The notes beneath the pieces are model-generated. The model made no database searches. It was not told the DNA's origin and worked only from the letters and a program-made list of their open reading frames with translations. From Inia geoffrensis (lineage: Eukaryota; Chordata; Mammalia; Artiodactyla; Iniidae): a stretch of DNA of 64,000 bases. Location: assembly GCA_036417435.1 (NCBI GenBank), contig CM070900.1, forward strand, positions 114,677,315-114,741,314, read 5' to 3'. A program made the translations under genes and the position numbers. This document shows, piece after piece, positions 46,940 through 58,790 of the stretch (positions are counted from its first letter, which is position 1; every line of letters starts with the position of its first letter).

Positions 46940-49777
46940 ATGGCAATAAGTACATACCTATCAATAGTTAGTTCAAATGGAAATTGACTGATCCAATCAA
47001 AAGACACAGAGTGGCTGAGTCGGCATGAAAACAAGACCTGTATATATGCTTCCTACAAAGGACTCACTTCAGGTCTAAAAACACACACAGACTGAAAGTG
47101 AGGGGATGGAAAAATATGTTCCACACAAATTGAAATGAAAAAAAAGCCAGGGTAGCAGTACTTATATCAGAGTAAATAGACTTTAAACAAAGACTGAAAC
47201 AAGAAACAAAGGACATTACATAATGATAAAGGGACTGATCCAACAAGAAGATATAACAATTGTAAATATATATGCACACAACATAGGAGCACCTAAATGC
47301 ATAAAACAAATATTAACAAACAGAAAGGGAGAACTTGACAGTAATATAAGAAGAGTAGGGGACTTTAACACCCCACTTACCTCAATGGACAGATCCTCCA
47401 GACAGAAAATCAGTAAGAAAACACTGGACTTAAATGATACATTAGACTCAATGGATTTAATATATGTATATAAAACATTCCATCCAAAAGCAGCAGAATA
47501 CACATTCTTTTCAAATGCACATCTATTCAGTATAGATCACATGCTAGACCACAAAACAAGCCTCAGTCAATTTAAGAAAACAAATCATATCAAGCATCTT
47601 CTCCAACCACAATGCTATGAGACTAGAAATCAACTACAAGAAATAGCTGCAAAAAACACACAAATGTGGAAGCTAAACAATATGCTACTGAACAACCGAT
47701 AAGTCACTGAAGAAATCAACTGAGAAATCATATAACACCTGTAGACAAATGAAAACAAAAGCACAACAATCCAAAACCTATGGGATATAGCAAGAGCAGT
47801 TCTAAGAAGGAAGTTTACAGCGATACAAGCCTATTCTAAAATAAACAACCTAACCTTACACCTAAAGGAACTAGAAAAAGAACAAATAAAACCCAAAGTT
47901 AGTAGAAGGAAAGGAATAATAGTTTATTTAATAATAAAGCAGAGCAGAAATAAATATAGTTTAAAAAATAGAAAAGATCAGTGAAACTAAGAGGTGCTTT
48001 TTAAAAATGTAAGCAAAATTGATTAACCTTTTGCCAAACTCATCAAGTAAAAAAGAGAGAGGGCCCATATAAGTAAAATCAGAAATGAAAAGGAAGGTAC
48101 AACTGACACCACAGAAATACAAAGAGTCATAAGAGATTACTACAAACAGTTATACGCTAATAAAATGGACAACCTAGAGCAAATGGACACATTCCTAGAA
48201 ATGTACAATCTCCCAAGACTGAATCAGCATGAAGTGGAAAATATGAACAGACTAATAAACAGGAATGAAATTGAATCAATAATTTAAAAACTCTTGACAA
48301 ACAAAAGTCCAGGACCAGATACTTCAGAGGTGAATTCTACCAAATATTTAAAGAAGAGTAAACACCTATCCTTCTCAAAATATGCTAAACAACTGCAAAG
48401 GAAGGAATGCTTCTAAACTCATTCCATGAAGCCAGTATTACTCTGATACCAAAACCAGACAAAAATACCACACACAAAAAATTACAGGCCAATATCACTG
48501 ATAAATACAGATGCAAAAATCCCCAACAGAATCTTAGCAAACCAAATCCAACTATACATTAAAAGATCATACACCATGATCAAGTGGGATTTATCCCACG
48601 GATGCAAGGATGGTTCAATATCCACAAGTCAATCAATGTGATACACCACATTAACAAACTGAAGAACAAAAATCATATTATCATCTCAGTAGATGCAGAA
48701 AAAGCTTTTGACAAAATTCAACATTCATTCACAATGAAAATTCTCCACAAAGTGGTTACAGAGGTAACATACTTGAACATAATAAAGGCCATATATGATA
48801 AGTTCACAGCTAACATCATACTTAATGGTGAAAAGCTGAAAGCACTTTCAGCTCTGAGATCAGGAACAAGACAAGGATGCCCACTCCTGTCATTTTAATT
48901 CAACATAGTATTGCAAGTCCTGGCCACAGCAGTCAGACAAGACAAAAAAGAAAAGGAATCCAAATTGGAAAGGAATAAGTAAACCTATCACTATTTGAGA
49001 TGACATGATAGTATACAGAGAAAATCCTAAAGACACCACCAAAAAACTTTTAGAACTTATCAATGAATTCAGTAAAGTTGCAGGATACAAAATTAATATA
49101 GAGAAATCTGTTGCATTTCTATACACTAAAAACAAACTATCAGAATGAGAAATTAAAACAATCCCTTTTACAACTGCATCAAAAAGAATAAAATACACAG
49201 GAGTAAATCTAAGGAGGTAAAAGACCTGTACTCAAAAAGCTATAAGACAATGATGAAAGAAATTAAAGATAACACAAACACATGGAAACAGATACCATGC
49301 TCATGGTTTGGAAAAACTGATATTGTAAAAATGACCATACTACCCAAAGCAATCTAAAGATTCAGTGAAATCACTATCAAAATACCAATGGCATTTTTTT
49401 GCAGAACTAGAACAAATAATTCTGAAATTTGTTTGGAAATAAAACAAAAAAAGTCCCCAAATAGCCAAAAAATTCATGAGAAAGAAGAACAAAGCTGGAG
49501 GTATCATGCTCCCTGATTTCAAACTATGCTATAAAGCTATGGTCATCAAAATAGCACAGTACTGGCACAAAACAGAAACACAGATTAATGGAACAGAATA
49601 AAGAGCCCAAAAGTGAATCCACACTTACATGGACAATTAATCAATGACAAAGGAGGCAAGACTATACAATGGGGAAAAGACAGCCTCATCCATAAATGGT
49701 GTTGGTAAAGCTGGACAACTACCTGCAAAAGAATCAAATAGACTGCTTTCTCACATGATATAAAAAAATAAACTCAA
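46940..49777 (+). pseudogene. L1 ORF2 relic: endonuclease and reverse transcriptase
   Basis: The start ATG is placed at 46940 by the family-typical 'atggcaataagtacatacc'. A TGA appears about 16 codons in. The endonuclease region keeps one open block at 47223-47702 (159 codons) with GDFNTPLTSMDRSSRQK and the segment leading to the catalytic histidine region, here FSIDHMLDHK. The RT region keeps an open block at 48584-48898 with [37 protein letters not shown] (catalytic Asp) and [10 protein letters not shown]. The FADD active-site motif near 48990 has lost a base ('ctatttgagatgac'), so the frame breaks exactly there. The rest, to the insertion at 49778, is fragmented. Confidence 0.85.
49766..49777. 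repeat. Left target-site duplication of nested L1
   Basis: aaataaactcaa, identical to 50673-50684; it may extend a few A residues to the left. Confidence 0.88.
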
Positions 49778-50672
49778 TCATTAGAGAAATGCAAATCAAA
49801 ACTACAATGAGATATCATCTCACACCAGTCAGAATGGCAATCATCAAAAAATCTACAAACAATAAAGGCTGGAGAGGGTGTGGAGAAAAGGGAACCCTCT
49901 TGCACTTTTGGTGGGAATGTAAATTGATACAGCCACTATGGAGAACAGTATGGAGTCTCCTTAAAAAACTAAAAACAGAAATACCATATGACCCAACAAT
50001 CCCACTACTGGGCATATACCCTGAGAAAACCATAATTCAAAAAGAGTCATGTACCACAATGTTCATTGCAGCTCTATTTACAATAGCCAGGACATGGAAG
50101 CAACCTAAGTGTCCATCGACAGATGAATGGATAAGAAGATGTGGCACATATATACAATAGAATATTACTCAGCCATAAAAAGAAATGAAATTGAGTTATT
50201 TGTAGTGAGGTGGATGGACCTAGAGTCTGTCATACAGAGTGAAGTAAGTCAGAAAGAGAAAAACAAATACGGTATGCTAACACATATATATGGAATCTAA
50301 AAAAACAAAAATGTCATGAAGAACCTAGAGGCAGGACAGGAATAAAGACGCAGACCTACTAGAGAATGGGCTTGAGGACACAGGGAGGGGGAAGTGTAAG
50401 CTGGGACAAAGTGAGTGAGTGGCATGGACATACATACACTACCAAACATAAAACCGATAGCTAGTGGGAAGCAGCCGCATAGCACAGGGAGATCATCTCA
50501 GTGCTCTGTGATCACCTAGAGGGATGGGATAGGGAGGGTGGGAGGGAGGGAGACACAAGAGGGAAGAGATATGGGGATATATGTATATGTACAGCTGATT
50601 CACTTTGGTATAAGGCAGAAACTAACACACCATTGTAAAGCAATTATACTCCAATGAAGATGTTTAAAAAAT
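49778..50672 (+). mobile_element. Younger L1, 0.9 kb, nested in the older L1
   Basis: Starts inside ORF2 at 'tcattagagaaatgcaaatc', the same family as the L1 at 5035-8286 (compare 7374 onward). It has an open block at 49789-50160 (123 codons) with [18 protein letters not shown]. The first His-adjacent Cys is Phe here, so the Cys/His motif is altered. A 3' UTR follows (G-rich 'gggagggtgggagggaggg' near 50530) with a short A-rich end. 12-bp target duplications flank it. Confidence 0.95.
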
Positions 50673-51955
50673 AAATAAACTCAAAATGGATTAAAGACTT
50701 AAATATATGACCCAAATCTACAAAACTTCTGTAAGAAAATACAGGCAGTATGCTCTTTGACATCAGTCTTAGCAACATTTTTTTGGATCTGCCTTCTTAG
50801 ACATGGAAAACAAAAGCAAAAATAAACAAATAGACTATATCAAACTGAAAAGCTTTTGCACAGCAAAAGAAAACTATCAACAAAATGAAAAGGCTAACTA
50901 CTGAATGGTAGAAGATATTTGCAAATGATATATTCAATAAGTGGTTACTGTCCAAATATGGAAAGATCTTATACAACTCAACAACAAAAAAAACAACCCA
51001 TTTAAAAATGGGTAGAGGACCTGAATAGACCTTTTTTCTAAAGAAGACATACAGATGTCCAATGGGCACATGAAAAGATGCTCAGCATCACTAATCACTA
51101 GGGACATGCAAACAAAACCACAGTTAGATATCATGTCACACCTGTCAGAATGGCAATTATCAAAAAGACCACAAATAACATATGTTGGAGAGGATTCCCA
51201 CTGTTGGTGGGAATGCAAGTTGGTATAGGCACTGTGGAAAACAGTATGGAAGTTCCAAAAAGAGATTAAAAATAGAACTACCATATGATCTAGCAATTCC
51301 ACTCCTGGGCATTTATCTGAGGAAGAGGAAAACACTAATTAGAAAAGATATATGCACCGCTATGTTCACTGCAGCATTATTTACAATAGCCAAGATATGC
51401 AGGCAACCTAAGTGTCCATTAACAGATGAATGGATAAAGAAGATGTGGTATATACATACAATGGAATATTACTTAGCCATAAAAAAGAATGAAATCTTGC
51501 CTTTGGCAACAATCTGATGGATCTAGAGGGTATTACGATAAGTGAAATAAGTCAGACAAAAACAAAGACTGTAAGATTTCACTTGTATGTGGAATATAAA
51601 AAACAAAACAAATGAACAATCATAACAAAACATAAACAGAGTCACAGATACAGAGAACAAACAGGAGGTTGTTAGGGGGAAGGGTAGGTGGGATGGGGAA
51701 GAAAGAAATAGGTGAGGGAGATTAAGAGGTACAAACTTCCAGTTACAAAATAAATGAGTGACAGGTATGTAGTGTAGTGAGAATATAGTCAATAATTATG
51801 TAATATCTTTGTATAGTGACAGATGGTAACTTGACTTACTGTGGTGATCTTTTTGAAATGTATAGAAATGTCAAATCACTATATTGTACACCAGGAACTG
51901 CCATACTGTTGTTCTAGGTCAATTATTCTTCAAAAACCAACCAACCAACCAACAA
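50673..51955 (+). mobile_element. Older L1 (L1MA-like), right part
   Basis: Resumes with 'aactcaaaatggattaaag', directly continuing ORF2 from before the insertion. An open block at 51182-51517 (111 codons) covers the C-terminal segment [14 protein letters not shown] and the 'MWYIHTMEYYLAIKKNE' stretch. The expected ORF2 end is at about 51597. The 3' UTR includes 'gacagatggtaacttgac', 'ctgtggtgatctttttgaaatg', 'aatcactatattgtacacc' and ends at a (CCAA)4 run with A-run (51937-51960). Confidence 0.85.
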
Positions 51956-52480
51956 AAAAACTCATAGGAAAAGAGATCAGTTTTGTGGTTACCAGAGGTG
52001 GGAGTAGGGGGAATTAGATGAAGGCAGTCAAAAGGTGCAAACTTGGAACCTCCCTGGCGGTCCAGTGGTTAAGGCTCCACGCTTCCAATGCAGAGGGCGC
52101 AGGTTTGATCCCTGGTAAGGGAACTAAGATCCCACATGCTATGCGGTGCAGCCAAAAAAATTTTTAAAAAAAGGTGCAAACTTCCAGTTATACGATAAAT
52201 AAGTACAAGAGATGTAATGTACAACATGATTAATACAATTAAAATTGCTGTATGTTATATATGAAAGTTATTAAGTGAGTAAATTCTGAGAGTTCTCATC
52301 ACAAGAAAAAAATTTTTCCTTCTTTTATTTTGTGTCTGTATGAAATGATGGATGTTCACTAAACTTTCTGTGCTAATCATTTCATGAAGTACGTAAGTCA
52401 AAGCATTTTGCTATACACCTTCAATTTATACAGTGCTGTAAGTCAATTATGTCTCAATAAAACTGGAAGAAAAAATAAAA
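51956..52480 (+). mobile_element. Second L1 3' UTR of a different subfamily
   Basis: 'aggaaaagagatcag', 'ggttaccagaggtgg', 'gtgcaaacttcc', 'gatgtaatgtacaacatg', 'gagagttctcatcacaag', 'catgaagtacgtaagtcaa' and 'gtcaattatgtctcaataaaactgg' form a complete L1MA-type 3' end. It differs in sequence from the 3' UTR directly upstream. A SINE interrupts it at 52045-52169. Confidence 0.82.
52045..52169 (+). mobile_element. Short tRNA-derived SINE in L1 3' UTR
   Basis: Head 'aacctccctggcggtccagt', B-box region 'caggtttgatccctgg', and a short A-rich tail. Flanked by exact aaaggtgcaaactt at 52031-52044 and 52170-52183. Same short layout as 18024-18147. Confidence 0.94.
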
Positions 52481-52547
52481 ACAACAGGATACATTTCATA
52501 AAGCATGTAGATAAAAATGATAAAAGGAATAGACTGGTTGTCTAGAG

Positions 52548-52762
52548 TATTGGCTCTCAAACTAGAGGCAATTTTGGTCTCCAGGAGACATTTGATAATG
52601 CCTGAAGACATTTTTAGTTATCACAGTTGGGTGGCAGGGTGCTACTGGCATTTAGTGGGTAGGGGCCAGGGATGGTGCTAAACATTCTACGATGCACAGG
52701 ATAGTCCCTCACAACTAATTTTGTGGCCCAAACGTCAATAGTGCAGAGGCTGGGAAATCTTA
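52548..52762 (+). mobile_element. MER20 (hAT-Charlie) relic
   Basis: 'tggctctcaaactagaggc', 'ctccaggagacatttgataatg', 'ctgaagacatttttagttatcac', 'ggtgctactggcatttagtggg', 'gatggtgctaaacattctacg' and 'caatagtgcagaggctgggaaat' follow MER20 almost end to end. A non-autonomous element without coding capacity. Confidence 0.9.
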
Positions 52763-53928
52763 GTTTAGGTCCATAAAATCTCTATAAAAACCACTTAGTT
52801 AATACCAATGACATTAAAGTGAATGAAAAGTATTTTTATTCTAGGAGCGTGATTGCTAGGTTGACAAGGGACAAATATTTCTCCCAGTTAAATCTGGAAG
52901 CTGTGAAAGGGAACTATGTATCATAAAAAGACCAGTTGGTAAGGAAATCATTAATTAAAATGAAATGTTCAAAGTACTAACTAGGGATTTGCAGACCAGC
53001 ATTTTCTATATAACTCAATATTGGACTTTATGCTTATTGAAATAATATGAAAAAGAGGGAAAAAAGCCAGATAGCTATTTAAGAATCAACACATATTTGC
53101 TGCCTCTTTTCTTCAAGGCCTGAAATACCATGCAGCTAGTCTAGAAGACAAAGCAAGATATGGCCTTCCTTCTGGTACCCAAAGATGAATATGTAATTTT
53201 TAGTATAATATCTCTATTACTAAAGATCTATTAGGGTTCATCTGAAAATATTTTAGAAAGAATCATGATTCTTTAAAATCATATTGTTGAACAAACAAAA
53301 TGAATTCAGAGATAATTAAGGCAAACAGCAGTGTCAGGGACATATCTACTAACCTCTGAAGGCTCTGTGAACCTTCAAAGTGGAGATGGAATTTTTTCTT
53401 ACTGCACTGCTATTTTCATAGAAACATTACTACCAAAATAAATCTAATTTACATATCTCTAATTACAAATAGAATAATATATAATATGGTCACAGACATT
53501 TTTTAAAGTAAGACTTTTTAATTCAACATGATTTAAAGGACATTGATAGAATCTTTAGAATTTTCAAATCACTATTCTGTACACAGTAAAAATTATTTGT
53601 TATATATTTAGGTACTTATTGATTAAAAACGTGTATTTTTGGATGTTGTCTCTCATCTTCCATGAACTTGATCCATATATACAAGTTTCTTTAGAAAAAG
53701 GAAAGGCATTTATTTTCTAGATGTGAAATGCAAACACAGTGAGCAGTTGATCATGTCTAAACAGGTAGGTGGTGAGTACGTCCAAAGGCCTGTCTGGGCA
53801 CAGGTGGTGTTTTCCCAAGCAGAACAATAGCTTTCTTGAAAACTTTAAATGATAAATAACACAGAAGTTTTTAAAAGTCTGTCGTGAAAAATATATATAC
53901 AGTTATATGTGTAATAGAAAAAAAAAAT
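52763..53928. other. Unassigned AT-rich stretch
   Basis: No gene or repeat recognised. Confidence 0.5.
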
Positions 53929-54060
53929 AGGCTTTGAAATGAGCCATAGACAAGTTACATCCACAGCTTCCTCAGTTACTTAGGCAGGTGACTGTGGCTA
54001 AGTCTGTCTCCACACCTGTAAAATGGGTATTTCAAAAAGATAAAATACCTGTTTCTCAAC
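53929..54060 (+). repeat. MIR SINE fragment
   Basis: 'ggctttgaaatgagccatag', 'acaagttacatccacag', 'gtctccacacctgtaaaatgggta' follow the MIR order with loss of part of the centre. Confidence 0.6.
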
Positions 54061-54381
54061 ATAGTATTCAATATTATTTCCTATCCTCACCTCCAAAATG
54101 AATGAGAAAGACACACAACAAAGCACTGAAGAGCTTTGTAAAACTGCTTTCAGAAATGAGAAAAATATTTCTTTTAAAATAATTACATTAAATCAAAATA
54201 TCAAATTCAATTTTAAAATCCAGAAATAGCTTTCTGTTTGGAAGCAAACATATTAACGGAAAAGCTAATTGTTTTACGCCTGTGAGAAAATCTGCAATTT
54301 TCTCCCAAAGATGAATTTTAGAAGTTTTTCCATTGACTTAATTCTCAGTAAAAGTTAGCTTATAGTCAAATGTTAAAGATG

Positions 54382-54597
54382 GGGCTTTCCTGGTGGCGCA
54401 GTGGTTGAGAGTCCACCTGCCGATGCAGGGGACACGGGTTCATGCCCCGGTCTGGGAGGGTCCAACATGCCGCGGAGCGGCTGGGCCCTTGAGCCATGGC
54501 CGCTGGGCCTGCGCATCCGGAGCCTGTGCTCCACAGCGGGAGAGGCCCACGTACCACACACACAGAAAAAAACAACAAAACAAAACAACAACAAAAA
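54382..54597 (+). mobile_element. CHR-type SINE, deletion form
   Basis: Starts gggctttcctggtggcgcag, with B-box 'acgggttcatgccccgg', body 'gccgcggagcggctgggccc', and a (CA)n then AAC-rich tail. Flanked by exact aaatgttaaagatg at 54368-54381 and 54598-54611. The minus- and plus-strand frames here are chance translations of the SINE. Confidence 0.96.
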
Positions 54598-54611
54598 AAA
54601 TGTTAAAGATG

Positions 54612-56004
54612 AAATCCCCCCCAGATTTTATTCTTGTTATCTCTTCTTTCCAATCACTAATCGTTTTCCAGATTTTGTTTTCCACAATTTGCATTAATAC
54701 CACAGGAACATCTATGAAATACTACAAATTTTGAGCATCCTTCACACACAATACCCAATCTTTGTCCTTTACTGTGACCCACTGGCCAAGGTCCACCTCT
54801 CTTGAGCATGTCCAATGACATGAATTTTTTGGAAAAATACAAGATTTAAAAAAAAAACTTTCTAAGACTTTTAATGAAGGTTTGTGATGAGACAAGTCTA
54901 TTAAATGGTAGCACATTTAATGAGTACCTAAATAATATTATTAACAGCCCAATAATTAGACCCCTTTGCCACATACACACAAAATGTCAAAGTAACAGGG
55001 TCATAATTTCCGGCAACACTAGTTATGGATGCTCTGGTCTTAACTATTTTTTATTCTTTCTCCTTAACTTGATTAAGCCAGAAATAATGAGCAAATGTGA
55101 ACCCTTCCTGGAACACATCATTTAATTTCTTTTTAAAAATTGCACAGGTGGAATCCAGCAGTTTCTTGGCAATGGACTGAGGTAGGATCCAAGAAATACA
55201 AAATATTCCATCAATTATCAACTAGGGATGAAATGTACAACAAAATTCTTCACATTGGTATTCACCCTCAGAGTCCGATTTGGCTAAAAAGCAACTCCAA
55301 ACATCATCCAGCTATGAAGAAAAGGATGCATCACCAAGCAGAGAGAGTTTAAGTTTCCCCAAAGAGTGATAGCAGGGGATGTCAGAAGTGGCCAAGTAGA
55401 GCCATGGGGTTTATAGAGCAGTCATTGATCAGAAAAGGTCCTTGCTAAACTCTGTCCACTGCTCAGTGCAAGCTCACTTATAAGGGTAAGAGACTACAAA
55501 GCAATGGGAAATTTGAGATTACTACCATATCGTAACAGAGCAACAACAGTCTCCGGAAAACTGACATACTGGGATGGTGGCTGCCGCTGCTGAGAGCTAA
55601 GAAACTGTTGGTGTGAAGTCAGTAACTCCATATGCCCAAAGAAGCTGAGCTGAGAGGCAGCTCCGGGACCTTCTGACCATGTCAATTCTCTGACCAACAC
55701 CTTCCAATGTCTGGGAAATCGAGCTTTCAAGGTCTCCCATAAGCTAATCTGGATCTGCCTTTCCAAGCTTTTCCCTCGACACCCTCATTCAAAGACCCAA
55801 GGTGTCACTGATGCTGCTTTCTTTACTCAAAATGCTTTCTTCCCACTGAAAGTCACTTTCTAACTCTGACTATTCCAATTTCATCTATCTGGCTAAAGCC
55901 TTCAGTAATTTCCAAGAAAAGGGAAAAGTACTGCTCTATATGACACACATTCATGTACTTGTGATATATATGTGCATATACACGTTTTGGGGTAGTTTAG
56001 TGGA
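54612..56004. other. Unassigned; possible L2 piece at right
   Basis: 55800-55990 has an L2-like order ('gctttctttactcaaaatgc', 'tctaactctgactattcc') but is weak. 55494-55766 carries a 90-codon minus frame with no recognisable domain. No gene identified. Confidence 0.45.
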
Positions 56005-56165
56005 TAAAAGAGAATCAGACACACATGGGTTAAAATCTTAGTCCTGCTTCATAGTTGTGGTATCTTGGGCAAATTTAATTGTATTTTGTGAGCCTTAAAC
56101 TAAGTCTCGGCTATAAAGTGAAGATGATAATGCCTACTGAGAGCACTATTTTGAAAACGGAATGA
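56005..56165 (+). repeat. MIR SINE
   Basis: 'gaatcagacacacatgggttaaaatc', 'catagttgtggtatcttggg', 'gtgagccttaaactaag' and 'gaagatgataatgcctac' match MIR in order. Confidence 0.75.
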
Positions 56166-56288
56166 AGTAGCCATACTTAAAAGTCTCTGGGTTATACCAG
56201 GAGCTCAAAAAGAATATTATTAACAATGCCATTACCTCCCCTAAGAGTTATATAAATAAAATGGAAAAAATCCTGAACACAGAGTCTT

Positions 56289-56500
56289 TTTTTTTTTTTT
56301 TTTTTTGCGGTACGCGGGCCTCTCACTGTTGTGGCCTCTCCCGTTGTGGAGCACAAGCTCCGTACACGCAGGCTCAGCAGCCATGGCTCACGGGCCCAGC
56401 CGCTCCGCGGCATGTGGGATCTTCCCAGACCGGGGCACGGACCCGCGTCCCCTGCATCGGCAGGCGGACTCTCAACCACTGCGCCACCAGGGAAGCCCTA
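56289..56500 (-). mobile_element. CHR-type SINE, deletion form, antisense
   Basis: Reverse complement has the GGGCTTCCCTGGTGGCGCAG head, B-box and CG-rich body, with an A-tail shown as the T-run up to 56306. Flanked by aacacagagtctt (56276-56288) and aacacagactctt (56501-56513), one mismatch. Confidence 0.95.
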
Positions 56501-56513
56501 AACACAGACTCTT

Positions 56514-58479
56514 AAAAGAATTTATTTTAACTGAATTAAAATTTAAAATTAAATATATGTCACTTACCATTTAGGAAAATGAAGGGAAAAAAAGCAAAAC
56601 AAAGCAAAGCAGCACAATGAAAAATAAAATTGGAACTTCAAGAAACAAGACTAAACCTTGAAAGGAATTGGGGGAAAGGCCACACTTCCTTTGATGAGGG
56701 GACTCAGATCTTCCACAATCAAAAGATCCATGTTGGGGGCTTCTCTAAGTAGGAAGAAGTATAAATGTGCAGCAACAAAGAATGTGTGACAGCTACACCA
56801 CATTCATGTAGCTGATTTCATGCTCTCCTATGTTCTCTTACTCCATATCTGTATAAGTGGGCCCAGTGCTTGGTAGATTACAATCTTCTTGAGGACACGA
56901 CTGTGACTACTTTGGTGTTTGCTAGTCAGTTTGATTATTTGTTTAATCTCATGCAGAATATATAAATGACTATAAAGATAAGAGGTATTTATTAAAAGTA
57001 TGTCTTTGACTTTTTGCAGTTACCCTCGAAGAAGCAGTAAGAAGATGCCATTCAGAATGAGATCCTAATTATCGTTTAGGACTGGATGCTAAGCACATCT
57101 TTTAGATTTATACAAAGCAGTATTCCAAGGGTGCTCTAAACCACTTCCTTCTAAATTTCATGTTACACCGAAGTGGTAAACAATCTTTTCTTCAAGTTGT
57201 TTCCTCTCTCATGGCCACCACTGACGCAGACATCAACTGGAAGAGAGGCCGCCCAGGATTAGGCAGAGTGCGTTACATGTAACTTGTCAGCTACTTGTAA
57301 ACCCCGAAGAGAGTAAGTCAAATGTCAGGGACTGACTGTGCAGCTGAATTGCTTCCTCTTTTCTAGTTTCTCACAAAACAATTTGAATTCAGCTTCCCCT
57401 CTCCCTAACAGCAGCCACTTCTGACGGAAGTCTATTCTCTCAGACTAGCTTCTGTTTAGGAAAAAATTGCTTATAGTGTTGTTCTCAAGCCTGCTGATAA
57501 TTTTACACATGCTGAATTTTAAACAACACCACAAATACTTTCCTGTGGTATATTCACTGAATTTCTCTATGCTCTGAATTCTATCTTTACCTCAAGACTA
57601 TGAATTCAATAGTAAATTCACAAAGGGTAGTATCACAGAAAATATACACAGGATATATTTCCTACTGTTATACAGTTGGAGTTATCACAATTTCACTGTA
57701 GCTTTTTTTCTGGAATTTTGTCCCTAGGGCTTACTTAAAAGGGCATATAAAATGTAGTGTTGTATTAATATTTTTAAATAAGTTTAAATATTGCAATATA
57801 TATGACTATATTGATTTAGGCCTTTATGGGTCTTTAACATATGATTGCAGATTATATTTGAAAGAACATTGAAAAATACTTTATACCTGATCAGGTTTTT
57901 CCTATTTCTTCACCAAAGCTAACAACAAAGAGTTCATTAGAATTGTTCTGAGGAATTACTCTTTAAAATATGAAATAGCTTTTTATCTCCATGCGTAATG
58001 AATGCTTCGATTTCTAAAACATATTACCTCATGCATTAATAAACGACCAAAAAGAACCCATCTGAACTTCTACTGACACTTTACAGAATAGAGACTTCTG
58101 ATTTTTTTATGAGCTGTGGTATAGAATTGGATATGTTAGCCTTTTCAGGTTAGACCAGTTAACACACTTCTAAGAAAAATGCTCATGAGACACAAAAATA
58201 TATCTGTGGCCTCCAAATTTTTATCCTAGAAAAACCTATAAGAAATTCTCATTTCCTGTTTCTTCCCCAAGTATCAGTTCTGCTCAGGTCTGGAGACTAC
58301 TCTCCAGCTCTTCCAGGTCTGCAGGAGAAGTAATTCTCCTTCTGTCACCATCAACCCTTAACCAGCGGAAACATCCCCAAAACCCTGCGAAATAAACAGA
58401 GTATAATCCAATGCAGAGCAATCCTGCCAGACACTGCCCATTCCTCTGCCTTTACTAAAGTCTGTATTTTAATTATATG
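56514..58479. other. Unassigned, repeat-poor stretch
   Basis: Nearly 2 kb without an open frame over 60 codons or a recognised repeat. 57170-57470 is less AT-rich than its surroundings. Confidence 0.5.
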
Positions 58480-58790
58480 TAGAGCCTACCTGGTAAAGAC
58501 TTCTCATCTTTCAAGACAGCTTTAGCACTCTCACTGCTATAAAGATTTTCCTGACGCCACCCCTCATCCTGGATAGAATTAAAAACTCCCCTATTTTTGG
58601 TTCCCACTGTATGCTGTACAGACTGCCTATCACACTCTATTGCATTCGTTTATTACATGTTTATCCCCTTTGCAGTAGACTATAAATGCACCAGGGTCTA
58701 AACTATGTTTTATTTATCTTTATGTCTGCAGTTACTACCAAAGAGCTTGATATATTACATATGACAGTAATATTTGCAGAATGGGAACAA
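58480..58790 (+). repeat. LINE-2 3' end
   Basis: 'cctgacgccacccctcatcc', 'gatagaattaaaaactccc', 'gttcccactgtatgctgtac', 'tatcacactctattgcattcg', 'gactataaatgcaccaggg' and 'tatctttatgtctgcag' follow the L2 3' region. Confidence 0.78.

Larger units (their letters stand above)
45030..49777 (+). mobile_element. Older L1 (L1MA-like), near full-length, left part
   Basis: 5' UTR at about 45030-45570, GC-rich with repeated 'cagcaggc' motifs; ORF1 relic 45582-46454; inter-ORF region; ORF2 relic from 46940. It is interrupted at 49778 by a younger L1 and resumes at 50673. With the insertion removed, the element is about 6 kb, close to full length. Decay is intermediate between the ancient L1 at 3 kb and the young L1 at 5 kb. 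Subfamily name is a judgement from 5' and 3' UTR pattern, not a computed assignment. Confidence 0.85.
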
